This document shows positions 43,401-49,446 of a DNA stretch of 64,000 nt, piece after piece. The first letter of the stretch is position 1. Each line of letters starts with the position of its first letter. The stretch is from Candidatus Uhrbacteria bacterium (GTDB lineage: Bacteria; Patescibacteriota; Patescibacteriia; 2-12-FULL-60-25), in contig JACRQE010000002.1 in assembly GCA_016222815.1 (NCBI GenBank), positions 124,001 through 188,000 of the forward strand, given 5' to 3'. The translations under genes and the position numbers were made by a program. Below the pieces are notes generated by a model, which did not search any database, was not told the origin of the DNA, and saw nothing but the letters and a program-made list of their open reading frames with translations.

Positions 43401-43813
43401 GGGACTGAATTCAAGGAAATGCGCGGCGACATCTCGCCATCAGAGTTGACCTCAAGCGTGAGGAACAGCGGCTGGTTGAAGTCTAGCGAGGCCGGGAAGG
43501 CGGTTGCGGATCCCAGTTGGACGGCGAAGGCGCCAGTGTCGACCGAAACTGCGGGCTGGGTCTCTGACCAAACTGCAACGCCGCCGGTGGACGAGGTGTA
43601 AATACGGAAGACAAAAGAAAAAGTCCCGGTCTGGGCAGTACCAGCCGCGTTCTTGAGGCGGCCTTGGTAACCCAGAGTGGTCGGGATGCTGGCTTGGACA
43701 GCAGACGGTTTCAAGATTCCAAAGGCGAAAAATGCGACTTGGAGTACAACAAGCAACCCGACACCCAAGTGCCGCGAGAGCAACCGCGTTGATAAGTGGG
43801 TTTTTGCCTCCAT
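34487..43813 (-). CDS. Giant secreted surface protein B (3108 residues)
   Basis: A paralogue of protein A with the same order: signal peptide, head domain (IPTTLGYQGRLKNAAGTAQT), Thr/Ser beta repeats, a middle globular domain ending LSGLQGGSSGQFYHL, and IGTTAPSSTFHVVG tail-fibre motifs. Cys loops of the VCLLDGTNCPSG type occur four times. Seven propeller-like repeats lie at about residues 2260-2625, then DLAEMYPATEADLQAGDVVALD and a Pro/Thr/Val/Glu tail ending PPETPAS. It differs in two copies of an inserted domain (VRVVGNDGAGLPTIALARAN and VYISGSDTAGVPSVELAQAD). AGGGGGTT before the ATG is the ribosome site. No anchor motif is visible. Confidence 0.87.
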   Translation of the reverse strand: MEAKTHLSTRLLSRHLGVGLLVVLQVAFFAFGILKPSAVQASIPTTLGYQGRLKNAAGTAQTGTFSFVFRIYTSSTGGVAVWSETQPAVSVDTGAFAVQLGSATAFPASLDFNQPLFLTLEVNSDGEMSPRISLNSVPFSYTTGGINAFSAAPVSATGGRMYYDTLLGTLNYYDGIAASWQQVGTATGTLQSITNAGNVTTNAIQFAGGTSTGAFVFNSALTVSGSTNLQNLTATNATLTSLVITGTTPTNLSNLTWTNATGTYTTTTNLAVLTSARLPSDTRINSTTVCLSDGTNCPSGVSGSLQSVTNAGNTTTNAIIVYGGITTSNFTATGTTSLLGMTFSNGTGTSVTTTNLAVLTGLSLPTNSVTDAMVVNGLTIDQTGNVSATSINSGVLGNAGVTLNLSGFGSVTGSLAATHVSMATVNTTQTLDAQKLYNIWQSNTVLTGGDLSTFASGTVQVSGGTGFIRNHSTDNFADEVLTEWATSTSLLTPLVWTNIYIYYNSGVPSMVATTTSYDDDFQYLPIGKVFNEGNGNLMLHDDRIYATQIRKNLSSMLRENMKHILANGCEISSTGTRNLYSTACDDWYGVSKKAQVVFDSAASDYFTADYRNGNGGWKGVTTTQWDNLNYDDGSGTLQPLGAGEYGVHWIYRHEPSSNKMDVVYGRSSYTTLADALAAPEPTSPPAYFLDEQHVTLVAAIIFVQGSNSITEIRDLRPHLVSRGATSGNGGGVTNHNDLSGLQGGSSGQFYHLTSTGFDANSSLHFTANSGGLFTLLNNATTNTKITINNLGGGTASLDLIDGDLLLASTTRITNAGFAFLTGADLAGGGITNAGALSGISNLTATGTTSLATLTFTNGTATSVTSTNLFSTNAVFTNLTVTNPFSPNELIWISATGTYTTSTYLYALSGNIPSLGFLQATGTYLAVTGTADFHNISFDNATGGNLVTYGTVSSTFIQAGDTVLNNTTAHTMVVDTILRVGVGNFPVIGNSVAQFGGTTDTFLQVNIQNHSSGTNASSDFVATNDIGDDASYYIDMGINGSNYSVPEFNIGGANDGYLYTNGHNLTIGTASASTAVIFHAGGTTASDEVMRITSDHFVGIGTTAPSSTFHVVGTSTMDGLLTVTTASSSILFFGSSTGTSLSILTLARLPSDTKINNTAVCLLDGTNCPSGTSPNFQTVTNTGNTTTRDIQFNGGTSTGAFVVGSNLTVTGTTALQGLTFINASGYYVDYSTTTANPAAVEGRLFYDKTQKALAYYNDNLNAPRHIGQEVALRVRNLTGTPITRGSLVRVVGNDGAGLPTIALARANDQNTSNATGAADEDIANGAAGTVITEGTVDDLDTSAFSAGDRLYLSAATSGALTNVRPLTPNITLEVGAVSKSDALTGSIILHFITPKFGAITTGGVTFGDTNNFITDAASVFFFDATNTRLGIGTNAPSSTLHVVGSTQLQTLTFTNGTGTSVTTTNLFTTNGTATNFVSTNVTITGGTINGTSIGLTTPSLAVFSDVTSTNATTTNLAVLTMARLPSDTKINNTAVCLLDGTNCPSSTSANLQTVTNSGNTTTNAIVYNGGTSTGAFVVGANLTVTGTTALQGLTFNNATGLYIDFATTTANPAYLEGRLFYDNTEKALSYYNDSSDVTLNIGQENFIRVRNMTGSTIPNGKAVYISGSDTAGVPSVELAQADSTTTARVVAIATQNIPAGSTGYVTSFGLVHDIDTSAFATSSVLYLSAATPGELTTTKPMSPNLTISIGVVSKSHSVNGHILVLIGVVRAGQMEDKGVAFGNINGEVTSDQAYLSWDDVTKRLGVGTDSPSSTLHVVGSTTLQTLIFTEGTSTSVTSTNLFTTNGTVTNFITGNALITGGTINGASIGLTTPSLALFSNVSSTNATTTNFEVLTYARLPSDTKVNNTSICLLDGTNCPSGVSSNLQVVTNSGNTTTNSIIVYGGITTSNLTATGTISLQGTTFTLATGTAATTTNLFSTYGTFTNGVITNGTIASLTYTNGTSTSWLGFATASGTTINALNSNLTGLVWVNATGTNTTSTNLGVTGLATIASLSVSGVTSLAGVTWTSATGTNTTSTNLGVSNLALITNLTVTGTTGLQTLTFTNGTGTSATTTNFFSTNGRFNLLAVSSTDVTGNTLSVAADSITSGNGLVIDYTSTNLTSGSAFLIRNGGQTEFAVGSASGLAWNATGTKSAIFTLATSTAYLQVATGNLIVGNSTSSATQSLDGNDAYIKGDLEVDGRIRFDGNVLLAGAATSAQVGWSNANNDPTNFESVRSLRSYNGYLYAGMGDTGTDGRIYICNPTLGGSSTLCDNSADWSLSTSTGATQVLSMSMYNGKMYAGTSNGLVVMCSPSTSGNINQCDSGDWSIATSTLASNSVKSMVNYNGYFYASEDTGLAGSAAVIACNPASGGNVNDCDNAADWTHVPLQPGGTYEIAPSLVVFLNRLYAGLGNSNADRDLDICNPTLGGNTEICDSTADWALTVNNGTSGAPASYETMAVYNQSLYLGGGASTGLGDLLRCDPANDAGTDFHLCDGTTLNNEINNAGTITRIPSLLTYNGSLWVGAEGTSAGDGSVVEWRDTYASTSLAGGTFQATYALAEYNGVMYAGRGNAAGNGQVFYMQEARTASNKLSFDAGSSTGDIWFSQESYDSMGQGADPQALQGAFKFSHGIVTEAGSYDLAEMYPATEADLQAGDVVALDSVVKGSISRSTKAYDPKALGVISTKPGFTLSAEQKEGMLPVALAGRVPVKFSTENGTIKIGDALTAASTTGYAMKATRQGVMIGRALQDFSLPQDAASTTVATGTVLMFVQNGYYLPGTEDFGSLSLGDATGTSDGLQETDSTPEIQLPAGSQISQGLGVGTLVVRDATFTGKVIVLGTTTLRGPVIFGATNSGRIKVEPGQYRIPVLFEEPYAYAPRVFVSPEIEDISGGTGYDHSIWDGGYYLTDVTSTGFEIRLPGGGYCPTVGLTPCPISLSFNWFVVGFESATPTSSLPETPTTTAPVEEVATTTDSGTETVVPETTPTTDPAPVESTGTTDVPVTPTEEPAPAPVAEETTQPTVEPTVEPVPTPTPPAEVPVTVEPAPAPAPPVEVPAEPVPAPVPPETPAS

Positions 43814-43822
43814 AACCCCCTA

Positions 43823-43844
43823 CCCGCATCAAATTGCATGCGGG
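43823..43844 (-). other. Leader hairpin of giant gene B
   Basis: CCCGCAT/ATGCGGG stem immediately upstream of the ribosome site, which stays single-stranded in this fold. Confidence 0.55.
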
Positions 43845-43886
43845 CGACTGATAACGAAAATTTCCGGAACGGAATCAGCCGCTGTT

Positions 43887-43910
43887 AGTATACAACATTT
43901 TTTATGTCAA
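43887..43910 (-). promoter_or_regulatory. Promoter of giant gene B
   Basis: TTGACA (43910-43905) and TATACT (43892-43887) on the minus strand, only 12 bases apart. Either the -10 box acts alone or the spacing is unusual. Confidence 0.45.
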
Positions 43911-43959
43911 AACCATGCAAGGTGTTGATGGTTATCATAAAAATGTTTCTTGACCAGAA

Positions 43960-44070
43960 AGGTCCTTCGACATGCTCAGGATGACGGAGGGTGACACGGG
44001 TCGCCAGTAGTACTATTCGGTCGTCCTGAACGGAGCCCGCCTCAGGCGGACGGAGTTGAAGGATTTTTAA
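43960..44070. repeat. REP-like elements type B, facing halves
   Basis: GGTCCTTCGACATGCTCAGG followed by ATGAC at 43960-43987; the mate GTCGTCCTGAACGGAGCCCG to GAAGGATTTTTA ends near 44070. They lie between cohesin gene B and giant gene B. Confidence 0.7.
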
Positions 44071-44081
44071 CAGAGTGACCT

Positions 44082-45380
44082 TCAGCGTTTCTTTTTCCTG
44101 CTCCTGGTCAAGAAGAAAATTGCCCAATACAGCGTAATTGCGATGATTATGCCTAAGGCTACGGCCGGGTAACGCAAGAGAGAGAGTATTCGGTTGTAGA
44201 GCGAAAACATCTGACCGTACAACGAAGTGGCAGTCGGTGTGGCGGCGGGTCTGGCTTTGCTGGGCGTCAGGAGATTAAAGCTCGTATCCCCTTGCGACCG
44301 GTTGCCGGCACGATCCACGGCTATGATCTCTATCTTATTCGGACCCTCTGGCAGGTCGGTCAAGGTATAGGAGGTTTTTTGGGTCGAAGCTACGAGATTG
44401 CCGTTGACCCAGATTTCGTAGTGGTCAATGCCGGAAGATTTATCGATGGTGCCGTAACTCACGCTGTTCGGGAAATCGGACGGGACTTCGGTCTGGCGGA
44501 CTGCCGGATTCGGGGCGAGAGGCGATGTGGTGTCGATACGGACCAGAAAATCCTCTCGGGAAAAGGTCCCGTCTTTGAAGATCACGATCAGGTGCACGTA
44601 CCACAAACCATCTTGCGTGGCGTAAAACGTGGCGCTTGAGCCGGAAAGAGGAGCATAGGTGCTCGCTTCAGGATTTTGGTCAAAACTCCCCAGGACTTGC
44701 CTTATCGGTTCGGTGGTCGTCCAATTTATGACGACTTTATTGCTGTTGTACCACAGGTTCGGGTCAGGCTGGGTCGGGCTGGAAATCTGGAAGGTGGACG
44801 TTGCCGCCGGCTTTGTCGGTTCGTACGGCTTCAACACCTCGGTCACGACAGGTGGTACGACCGGAGGCACAGAAGGCGTCACGGTCGGAGCGGAAATTGT
44901 GATCTTGATGGCTGCACCGGGCAGATCTCCGCCTTCGCCGCCTGAATATGCCGCGGAACCGGAAAGAAGACGTAATTCACCGACTCCTGGTTTCAGGGCT
45001 TTTAGGGTGATGAGCGCGACTTTTGAGTTTCCGTTGACCGCGTCGCCGGTCGTGAACACGCCGAATGAGAATGTGCCCGCAGACGAATCAACACCGTTGC
45101 CAGGAGAGACGTTCTGGAGGGCGCCGGACGGGACCATGCCGTGCAATTCGAATAGGTCGGAGGGATAAGATCCTTCGAGCCTGACCGTATCAATATCCAC
45201 GGCCGAATTCAGCTGGACCGTGACTTGGAATACCTGTCCCACGGACACGTTCTTTGGTCCGGCGAAGGTATAACTCATGCCGGCAGCTGACGACGGGAGC
45301 GGGAACAACAGGAAAAACGCGACAAGCAGTGCCGCCAGCTTGCGCCAAACGATGGAAAACAGTTTTTCGATAGTCCGCAT
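44082..45380 (-). CDS. Cohesin-like surface protein with C-terminal membrane anchor (set B)
   Basis: A 432-residue paralogue of the set-A protein. The signal peptide (about residues 12-30) precedes a cohesin-like domain (NVSVGQVFQVTVQLNSAVDI, SDLFELHGMVPSGAL, VALITLKALKPGVGELRLLS). A Thr/Pro/Val linker leads to an Ig-like domain (QPDPNLWYNSNKVVINW), then a second one (IDHYEIWVNGNLV). A C-terminal membrane helix (PAVALGIIIAITLYWAIFFL) ends in RSRKKKR. The start at 45380 is one base after the dockerin gene's stop (TGATATG), so translation is coupled. Earlier in-frame codons lie antisense to conserved dockerin sequence. Confidence 0.82.
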   Translation of the reverse strand: MRTIEKLFSIVWRKLAALLVAFFLLFPLPSSAAGMSYTFAGPKNVSVGQVFQVTVQLNSAVDIDTVRLEGSYPSDLFELHGMVPSGALQNVSPGNGVDSSAGTFSFGVFTTGDAVNGNSKVALITLKALKPGVGELRLLSGSAAYSGGEGGDLPGAAIKITISAPTVTPSVPPVVPPVVTEVLKPYEPTKPAATSTFQISSPTQPDPNLWYNSNKVVINWTTTEPIRQVLGSFDQNPEASTYAPLSGSSATFYATQDGLWYVHLIVIFKDGTFSREDFLVRIDTTSPLAPNPAVRQTEVPSDFPNSVSYGTIDKSSGIDHYEIWVNGNLVASTQKTSYTLTDLPEGPNKIEIIAVDRAGNRSQGDTSFNLLTPSKARPAATPTATSLYGQMFSLYNRILSLLRYPAVALGIIIAITLYWAIFFLTRSRKKKR

Positions 45381-45381
45381 A

Positions 45382-46101
45382 TCAATAGCTTTGCTTCCAA
45401 TGGCTAGCCAGGAGCGAGAGGTCAAAGTCATCCACCCTTCCGTCCTCGTTGAAGTCGGCGAATGGATTGTACGTCCGGAAAGCACGCGACAGGATGGAAA
45501 GGTCGCGGTCATTGACCACGCGGTCGCGGTTGCAGTCGCCGATGAGAAGACGTTCGATGGTCCCGGTGACAACCGGGGTCACATACCCGGAAGGCAGGCG
45601 GGCTTTGACTTGGATGACGTTCAAGCCCAGGAAAAGCGGCAAATCGCGCGACCAGGTGCTGGCAGTCGGATAATTGACGCCGACCTCGGAACCGTTGACC
45701 GAGATGAACGCGGACTGGGCTCCGCGAGTGCCGTTGATAAGTTGATGCGATTGGAAAGTCGGGGTCTTATAGGTAAACGTCGGCGGGACCACATAATCGA
45801 CGGAACCTGTTCCGCCGCCACCACCGCCGGGTCCGGGCGGGACAGGCGGGGTAGGTGCGGACGGATCCGGGAACGGAACGCCGCTTTGGACCGAGAATCC
45901 GGCGCTGTCAGATTTGCCTACCGCGTAATCGACAGAGCCGCTGACTTGGTAGTTGGCGGACGAAACGTTGCCGGCAGCTGGCGCAAAAGTCGGGGCCGTG
46001 TCCTTATAATTCGCGCTGGATGTATCAATGGCCGATACAGAAAAAGGGACTGCGGATAAAACCACAGCCGCGAATATCAAAACTATCCGAACCTGCCGCA
46101 T
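45382..46101 (-). CDS. Secreted dockerin-bearing protein (set B)
   Basis: A 239-residue paralogue of the set-A dockerin protein. The signal peptide (MRQVRIVLIFAAVVLSAVP) precedes an N-terminal domain (SSANYKDTAPTF ... SVDYAVGKSDSAGFSVQSGVP). A Pro/Gly hinge and an Ig-like domain (about 105-185) follow. The dockerin is intact, with both calcium loops: DCNRDRVVNDRDLSILSRAF and DFNEDGRVDDFDLSLLASHW. TGCTATACT ends six bases before the ATG, so the message should be leaderless. The next gene begins one base after the stop. Confidence 0.87.
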   Translation of the reverse strand: MRQVRIVLIFAAVVLSAVPFSVSAIDTSSANYKDTAPTFAPAAGNVSSANYQVSGSVDYAVGKSDSAGFSVQSGVPFPDPSAPTPPVPPGPGGGGGGTGSVDYVVPPTFTYKTPTFQSHQLINGTRGAQSAFISVNGSEVGVNYPTASTWSRDLPLFLGLNVIQVKARLPSGYVTPVVTGTIERLLIGDCNRDRVVNDRDLSILSRAFRTYNPFADFNEDGRVDDFDLSLLASHWKQSY

Positions 46102-46107
46102 AACAGA

Positions 46108-46116
46108 AGTATAGCA
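46108..46116 (-). promoter_or_regulatory. Extended -10 box of dockerin-cohesin operon B
   Basis: TGCTATACT on the minus strand, six bases before the start codon. Confidence 0.6.
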
Positions 46117-46150
46117 TTAAAATCCGAATCAAGTCGCGTATAAAACAATA

Positions 46151-46198
46151 CCCTGAACAGGCAAGACCCGGAGAGCATCCGGGTCTTTAGGTTCAGGG
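46151..46198 (-). terminator. Terminator-like nested hairpin
   Basis: CCCTGAAC/GTTCAGGG outer stem with AGACCCGG/CCGGGTCT inside. It overlaps the stop codon of the next gene; the following minus-strand sequence is T-rich. Confidence 0.55.
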
Positions 46199-46783
46199 CT
46201 GACGCGACTTTGTCAGAACGTTGTTCGCGATGTCGCACAGGCGTTCGCGGGCGAACTTCCATTTAGGACCGGCAGACTCCCAAGAGAGGAGCAGGACATC
46301 GAGCAGGTCGGATGACCCGACGGATTGCCAGACCGTGTCCTGGCCGCGCGAACCATCGGGCGCGATTTTCGGACCGAGGCGGCAAGCATCGACCGGCCGA
46401 TTGCGGTCCATGACGAGCAGGAAGTCGGCGTCGAAGAGGAGGCAGCGACAGGCGTCCGTACGTTCGAGCACGAAGCGCATGCCATGGTCGAAGTCTTTCC
46501 AATGCTTGAGAAGCGTCGGATCAGTCACCGGATCGGCGCACTGCAGGATGTTCGTCGAGACTTTGCCGAGGAGCATGAACGCCAGCTCCCGACAAAAGAA
46601 CGGCGCCTGCCTGTCCCAGAAAAGCCGCCAATTCGGACGGTCCGGTCTCGAAGCCAGAAGCTGGTCATGGATCCACTGCAGGATGCCAGCCTCTTCGCTG
46701 ACCGTCAGCGGCGAGACCATGGAAGCATGCGCGAGCCCGCCCTGACTTTTCCGCGTATTCAGGATGTCTTCGAAAAGGCCCAT
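46193..46783 (-). CDS. Hypothetical protein, 196 residues
   Basis: A mostly helical cytoplasmic protein (MGLFEDILNTRKSQGGLAHA...) with aromatic patches (PNWRLFWDRQAPFFCRELAF) and a central ERTDACRCLLFDADFLLVMD segment. No family is recognised. GGAGGTGAAA just before the ATG at 46783 is a strong ribosome site and decides the start. It is divergent from the RAYT gene and, by its SD-led style, belongs with the other small accessory genes of this region. Confidence 0.7.
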   Translation of the reverse strand: MGLFEDILNTRKSQGGLAHASMVSPLTVSEEAGILQWIHDQLLASRPDRPNWRLFWDRQAPFFCRELAFMLLGKVSTNILQCADPVTDPTLLKHWKDFDHGMRFVLERTDACRCLLFDADFLLVMDRNRPVDACRLGPKIAPDGSRGQDTVWQSVGSSDLLDVLLLSWESAGPKWKFARERLCDIANNVLTKSRQP

Positions 46784-46895
46784 TTTCACCTCCAAAAGAA
46801 CCGGCCATGAGCTTGCGACAGAAGTGGGACGATGTCAACCCAGCATAGACCCCGTCTTGGTTGACCCGAAAGGATAATTATGGCAGCGGTGGAAT

Positions 46896-47396
46896 ATGAG
46901 GAATTTGCGCGTTCGAAAAGCGACAAGACTCCAAGGATACAACTACACCGAATCAGGAGCGTATTTCGTGACGATATGCGCGAAGAATCGGGAGCATTTG
47001 TTTGGTGAAACAAGGAATGGGAGCATGGAACCCGATGATTGCGGCCGAACTGCCGAAAAATGGTGGAAAGATATTCCGAATCATTTTATCGGAACCGAAA
47101 TCGACGAATATATCGTAATGCCAAATCATTTTCACGGTATTGTCTGGTTGGTAGGGGCGGGGTTTCCCCGCCCGGGCGCGGCAACCGCGCCCCTACCGAA
47201 ATTGGGTAAAATAATCGCATATTTCAAATATCAATCCACAAAAAATATTAATATCATCAGACAAACATCAGGTTTGCCGGTTTGGCAACGTAATTACCAC
47301 GAACGTATCATCCGCAACGACGCGGAATTATTCGCAATCCGTGGGTACATCATTGAAAACCCTTTGAAATGGGATGTGGATCCAGAACGCTGGTAG
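46896..47396 (+). CDS. REP-associated tyrosine transposase (RAYT, Y1_Tnp)
   Basis: A 166-residue IS200-like HUH nuclease. It has the family start YNYTESGAYFVTICAKNREH, the HUH pair in VMPNHFHGIVW, and a YFKYQSTKNI helix supplying the likely catalytic Tyr. It ends RGYIIENPLKWDVD. RAYTs cut and join single-stranded REP palindromes. A 46-base palindrome (47151-47196) lies in frame inside the gene and encodes GAGFPRPGAATAPLP between the HUH motif and the Tyr helix. A second copy begins at the stop, and its GGTAG supplies the TAG. The insert sits where a loop is expected, so the enzyme may still work. Confidence 0.93.
   Translation: MRNLRVRKATRLQGYNYTESGAYFVTICAKNREHLFGETRNGSMEPDDCGRTAEKWWKDIPNHFIGTEIDEYIVMPNHFHGIVWLVGAGFPRPGAATAPLPKLGKIIAYFKYQSTKNINIIRQTSGLPVWQRNYHERIIRNDAELFAIRGYIIENPLKWDVDPERW
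47151..47196. repeat. Type-C palindrome inside the RAYT gene
   Basis: GTAGGGGCGGGG-TTT-CCCCGCCC then GGGCGCGG-CAA-CCGCGCCCCTAC: two adjacent hairpins with GTAGGGGC/CCCCTAC ends. Confidence 0.9.
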
Positions 47397-47452
47397 GGGC
47401 GGGGTTTCCCCGCCCGGGCATGGGGGCAAGGGCGCGGCAACCGCGCCCCTAC
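47393..47452. repeat. Type-C palindrome at the RAYT stop codon
   Basis: Same ends and hairpins as the copy at 47151 with 14 extra bases in the middle. The first bases form the stop codon of the transposase gene. Confidence 0.9.
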
Positions 47453-47606
47453 AACTGAAGACCGCGGTGGTTTGACCCTTTCAAAGGGAAATGTTTAACT
47501 ATCCGCATCGCTCCGGTATGGCCCGGAATGATCCACCGACCGTCAACGGATGGGACAAACCCTACGGGGATCCCGACGCAGACGGCGATAGGAAGGAGAA
47601 CCAGCC

Positions 47607-48251
47607 ATGTCATTGTTCATTTTTTTGGACGGGAAGGCGTACGAGGAATCCACCAAGACCCTGGTAGGCGAGCGTGCGAACCGCATGGCGCGTTTCCGGG
47701 GGCTGATAGTCCGGCTCGACACCGACGGCAGGCTGTACTACGAGGTGAAAAACGAGCATGGACCGGTGGCGAGTCTCGTGCCCATACCCCTGCGCGACCG
47801 CATCGAGGCCATCAGCTGGCAGACATTCATGCCGCCGGATAGCCCGACGCAAAAGGTAGGCCGCTACGTCCACCAGACAGCCGAAGCCATCGTGGACCAT
47901 CGCAACGACCGACAGGGTTGGAAAACGATGCGCATCAGCGGACCGAGGATCGAGCACGTGTATGCTCTGTACCATCAGCTGCGGGCCGGCAAGGCCGAGC
48001 TGACCGAAGAGTGGCAGGCGCCGAAGACCCAAGAAGCGCCGACTGAGACCAAGGCGATCGCCAAGGTCCCGACCGGAGTGCCGCTCAAGATGACGTGCAC
48101 TAAGTGCAAAAGCAAGATGGTCATGCCGGGCGACAAGGTTTTCGCCGGCGTGACATACAGGGTCAAGTGCCGCCGCTGCGGAAACATCGTCGAAGCGAGC
48201 AGCGACGGGACCGTCAAGCAGGACGCCAAGAATCCGTGCAAGCCGAACTGA
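47607..48251 (+). CDS. Protein with C-terminal zinc ribbon, function unknown
   Basis: A 214-residue protein. Residues 1-125 form an unknown alpha/beta domain (MSLFIFLDGKAYEESTKTLV ...). A charged linker (TEEWQAPKTQEAPTETKAIA) leads to a two-pair zinc ribbon: MTCTKCKSKMVM and VKCRRCGNIVEA near residues 170-200. The ribbon resembles those that bind nucleic acid or ribosomes. AGGAAGGAGAACCAGCC before the ATG is a good ribosome site. TTGACC-N17-TTAACT near 47473-47501 is a weak candidate promoter. A strong terminator follows. Confidence 0.75.
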   Translation: MSLFIFLDGKAYEESTKTLVGERANRMARFRGLIVRLDTDGRLYYEVKNEHGPVASLVPIPLRDRIEAISWQTFMPPDSPTQKVGRYVHQTAEAIVDHRNDRQGWKTMRISGPRIEHVYALYHQLRAGKAELTEEWQAPKTQEAPTETKAIAKVPTGVPLKMTCTKCKSKMVMPGDKVFAGVTYRVKCRRCGNIVEASSDGTVKQDAKNPCKPN

Positions 48252-48291
48252 CGGCAGGCAGCCCCAGACAACACTAGATAGACACCTCCTT

Positions 48292-48337
48292 CAGGGCAGT
48301 CGCGAACTCCATCCGCGGCTGCCCTGATTCTTTTTTT
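48292..48337 (+). terminator. Intrinsic terminator
   Basis: CAGGGCAG/CTGCCCTG stem with an inner GCG/CGC, followed by seven T residues. Confidence 0.9.
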
Positions 48338-48434
48338 AGCTGGATTCCTTGACATTTGCCTTTAAAAATGCCAAGTTTCATATCTACGCAATGGGGCGTG
48401 GAATCTGTCGGGGGAATTTGAGGGGAATCGTACC

Positions 48435-49001
48435 TTGAGAAATATTCTGTCGGTCATGGCGGGAATTCTGTTCTTGATTGGCTTCATCCCCTACATCCTG
48501 GCTATCGTGAAGCGGAAGACCCGACCGTCAAAGGCTTCGTGGATCGTGTGGACCGCTCTCGACGCCGTGACCCTCGCCGGGATGCTGGCAAAGAACAGCG
48601 TAAACGGACAAATCATCGGCGCATTCGCCGGTTCGTGCCTCACGGTCGGACTGGCGCTCAAGTACGGCAAGCCGGGTTGGACCTGGCTCGACAAACTATG
48701 CCTTGTGGGCGGCGCGCTGGGAATCCTACTTTGGAAAGTTTTCGGCGACGCGAACTTCGGAATCGTGGCCGGCATGACCGTAGTGACGCTCGGCTCATTC
48801 CCGACGTTCGTCAACGCCTGGAAGAATCCAGCGGACGAAAACAAGACGGCCTGGACCATCTTCGGGGCCTCGTGCGTCTTCGCCGTCATCGCCATCCCGG
48901 CCTGGACCCTGGCAGACGCGCTGCAACCAGTCGTGTATATCGCGATAGAGAGCGTGATGATATTCATCTTGTATGCGAGGCCGCGGATGCTGGCCAAGTG
49001 A
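48435..49001 (+). CDS. Polytopic membrane protein, six or seven helices
   Basis: A 188-residue protein of evenly spaced hydrophobic helices (ILSVMAGILFLIGFIPYIL, WIVWTALDAVTLAGML, ... VVYIAIESVMIFILYA). PRPSKASWIVWT and NPADENKTAWTIFGAS look like two related halves, as in PQ-loop/SWEET-like carriers, but the PQ motif itself is not present. No substrate can be proposed. I use the TTG at 48435, preceded by GAGGGGAATCGTACC; the ATG seven codons later has no ribosome site. TTGACA at 48349 may be part of its promoter. Confidence 0.65.
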   Translation: MRNILSVMAGILFLIGFIPYILAIVKRKTRPSKASWIVWTALDAVTLAGMLAKNSVNGQIIGAFAGSCLTVGLALKYGKPGWTWLDKLCLVGGALGILLWKVFGDANFGIVAGMTVVTLGSFPTFVNAWKNPADENKTAWTIFGASCVFAVIAIPAWTLADALQPVVYIAIESVMIFILYARPRMLAK

Positions 49002-49046
49002 TAAATCACGGTGTAAGGCGTTCCAATTTTTCCCAGGAGAACACAG

Positions 49047-49313
49047 ATGGGATACAAGTTCGTCAGCCCCAACAGTCAGTTCCGAGGATATGGTGCCGAA
49101 GCCTGCCTCAGGTTCGACGACAGGAAAGACCTTGAACCGGAGGAGCTTGACGGAATCTTATCATCAGCCCACGAGAACGGAGCCATCATCTGGGATGATG
49201 CGGTAGGAAACGAAACGGCGTATGTCGTCGAACTCCCCGGTCGCCCGCAAGAGACATACACCAAGGACGCCCTCGTCCGCAGCCTGAAGCAGTACCTTCT
49301 CGCGACCGGCTGA
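49047..49313 (+). CDS. Small acidic protein, function unknown
   Basis: An 88-residue protein (MGYKFVSPNSQFRGYGAEAC...). A strand-rich start is followed by an acidic helix (KDLEPEELDGILSSAHENG) and a final helix (TKDALVRSLKQYLLATG). No family is recognised. CCAGGAGAACACAG before the ATG fixes the start. A terminator follows. Confidence 0.7.
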   Translation: MGYKFVSPNSQFRGYGAEACLRFDDRKDLEPEELDGILSSAHENGAIIWDDAVGNETAYVVELPGRPQETYTKDALVRSLKQYLLATG

Positions 49314-49323
49314 AGATCCCCAC

Positions 49324-49358
49324 AACCGCACTCGGCACACAGCCCGGGTGCGGTTTTT
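49324..49358 (+). terminator. Intrinsic terminator
   Basis: AACCGCAC/GTGCGGTT stem followed by a T-run. Confidence 0.85.
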
Positions 49359-49373
49359 CGATATGTAGAAACC

Positions 49374-49402
49374 TTGACATTGAGACGGAAAAATGTTATG
49401 AA
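49374..49402 (+). promoter_or_regulatory. Sigma-70-like promoter
   Basis: TTGACA, 17 bases, TATGAA; the start codon of the gene at 49447 is 44 bases downstream. Confidence 0.75.
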
Positions 49403-49446
49403 TTCCAATCGCTGAGGCGAATTACCCGAACAAAGGAGTACCTTTC

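Noticed and set aside
22624-43601. Many plus-strand frames (up to 256 residues) rich in Val, Pro and Leu opposite the giant genes
   Set aside because: They repeat with the same period as the Thr/Ser repeats of the giant proteins and are their antisense shadows.
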